This document shows positions 5,295 through 5,962 of a stretch of 5,962 nucleotides of DNA, piece after piece; the stretch's first letter is position 1, and the number at the start of each line of letters is the position of its first letter. This stretch comes from an uncultured bacterium (GTDB taxonomy: Bacteria > Eisenbacteria > RBG-16-71-46 > CAIMUX01), in contig CAMPIC010000202.1 of NCBI GenBank assembly GCA_946886185.1, positions 1 to 5,962 of the forward strand, in the 5' to 3' direction. The notes beneath the pieces were generated by a model. It had not been told where the DNA came from and did not search any database. It saw only the letters and a list, made by a program, of their open reading frames with translations. The translations under genes and the position numbers were made by a program.

Positions 5295-5962
5295 ATGGGC
5301 GAGCTGTTCACAGTGGAAAACCTGATTGCGCTGCTGACCCTGACCAGCCTGGAAGTGGTCTTGGGGATCGACAACGTGGTTTTCATCGCGATCCTCACCG
5401 GCCGCCTGCCCAAGGAGCGTCAGGCCACCGCGCGCCGGCTCGGGCTTTTGCTCGCGATGGGGATGCGCATCCTGCTGCTGTTTTCCATCAAATGGATCAT
5501 TGGGCTGACCGAGCCATTCTTCAACCTCTTCGGCCATGACTTCTCCGGGCGGGATCTGATCCTTGGGGGAGGCGGACTCTTCCTCATCGCGAAGTCGACC
5601 TTCGAAATCCACCACCGCGTGGAGGGAGATCACGTCGTGGACCCCGCCAAACCGCCGCGCAAGGTGTCATTCAGCTCGGTGCTCTTCCAGATCATGCTCC
5701 TCGACCTCGTCTTCTCGCTCGACTCCGTGATAACGGCGGTGGGTATGGCCAAGGAGCTCGCGGTCATGGTCGCGGCCGTGGTCATCGCGGTGGTCATCAT
5801 GATGATCTTCGCCGAAACGGTGAGCGCCTTCATCGAGAAGCATCCGACCATCAAGATGCTCGCTCTTTCGTTCCTGCTGCTGATCGGAGTGATGCTGACC
5901 GCGGAGGCGTTCCACTATCACGTGAACCACGCCTTCATCTACTTCGCGATGGGCTTCTCGCT
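5295..5962 (+). CDS. TerC family integral membrane protein (probable metal ion exporter), incomplete at the right edge
   Basis: The frame is open to the window end, giving 222 residues with no stop. The ATG at 5295 has GGAGG at 5284-5288, six bases upstream. The in-frame ATG at 5289 abuts the GGAGG with no spacing and is less likely. The two TerC signature membrane segments are present: LEVVLGIDNVVFIAIL (residues 19-34, acidic/Asn motif E..L.IDN) and LLDLVFSLDSVITAVGMA (135-152, D..FSLDS). Further hydrophobic helices lie at about 46-70, 87-100, 155-175 and 188-204. A cytoplasmic-type loop with HHRVEGD and PAKPPRK separates the halves. Small TerC proteins of this kind (YkoY/Alx-like) are linked to Mn2+ and other divalent cation efflux or insertion of metals into exported enzymes. 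The exact substrate here is not evident. Such proteins are usually about 240-320 residues, so only the C-terminal end should be missing. It is likely a single-gene unit with its own leader. Confidence 0.92.
   Translation, partial: MGELFTVENLIALLTLTSLEVVLGIDNVVFIAILTGRLPKERQATARRLGLLLAMGMRILLLFSIKWIIGLTEPFFNLFGHDFSGRDLILGGGGLFLIAKSTFEIHHRVEGDHVVDPAKPPRKVSFSSVLFQIMLLDLVFSLDSVITAVGMAKELAVMVAAVVIAVVIMMIFAETVSAFIEKHPTIKMLALSFLLLIGVMLTAEAFHYHVNHAFIYFAMGFS

Noticed and set aside
4932..5633. 233-codon open frame on the minus strand
   Set aside because: Its upstream half is antisense to the TerC gene, whose plus frame carries unmistakable TerC motifs. Only the part in the gap (about 4987-5145) is mentioned separately as a weak remnant.
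1..5962. tRNA, rRNA, CRISPR array, insertion sequence or attachment sites
   Set aside because: I saw no cloverleaf, no regularly spaced direct repeats, no transposase or integrase motifs and no terminal inverted repeats bracketing any gene.

Overview
This GC-rich window (roughly 60-65% G+C by eye) reads like chromosomal DNA from an uncultured soil, sediment or aquatic bacterium. The best lineage clue is the C-terminal domain of the large secreted protein. Its pattern (VVPNP..., VVVFDVAGAKVRQL, LSWDGRNSMGRAVAPGVYFVRA) is the FlgD-Ig-like / T9SS-sorting-like tail common in FCB-superphylum relatives such as Candidatus Eisenbacteria and Krumholzibacteriota. That placement is inference from one domain.

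Layout. Positions 1-536 hold little: a possible 5' end of a minus-strand gene running off the left edge (2-106), then about 430 bases without a convincing gene. From 537 to 3217 lies one large exported, surface-type protein built from about thirteen ~50-residue beta repeats and closed by the FlgD-like tail. It is split into two reading frames by an apparent single-base loss near 2391-2395. The ~50-residue spacing continues across the break if the frames are joined, so this was, or still is, one gene of about 893 codons.

Convergent with it, and sharing its stop codon bases, is a minus-strand relic of an SRPBCC/AHSA1-type gene (3214-3573). It lacks its N-terminus, with an in-frame stop in place of the start region, and its C-terminus is not recognisable. 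Next comes an apparently intact Fic adenylyltransferase of class II type with a C-terminal winged helix (3631-4920). It is preceded by a tandem ATGGAATAA repeat and a short palindrome. No antitoxin-like partner is visible.

Positions 4921-5294 have no convincing gene but contain a perfect 12-bp inverted repeat, an alternative overlapping hairpin and a pyrimidine-rich tract. These lead into a TerC-family integral membrane protein (5295 to the right edge, incomplete).

The genes do not form an obvious pathway. The window looks like a junction of unrelated single-gene units (secreted repeat protein, decayed AHSA1 gene, stand-alone Fic enzyme, TerC transporter), with one broken gene and one degraded gene. 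I did not find a convincing new multi-gene system. The points most worth checking are the frameshift in the repeat protein, the Fic leader, and the structured leader before the TerC gene.
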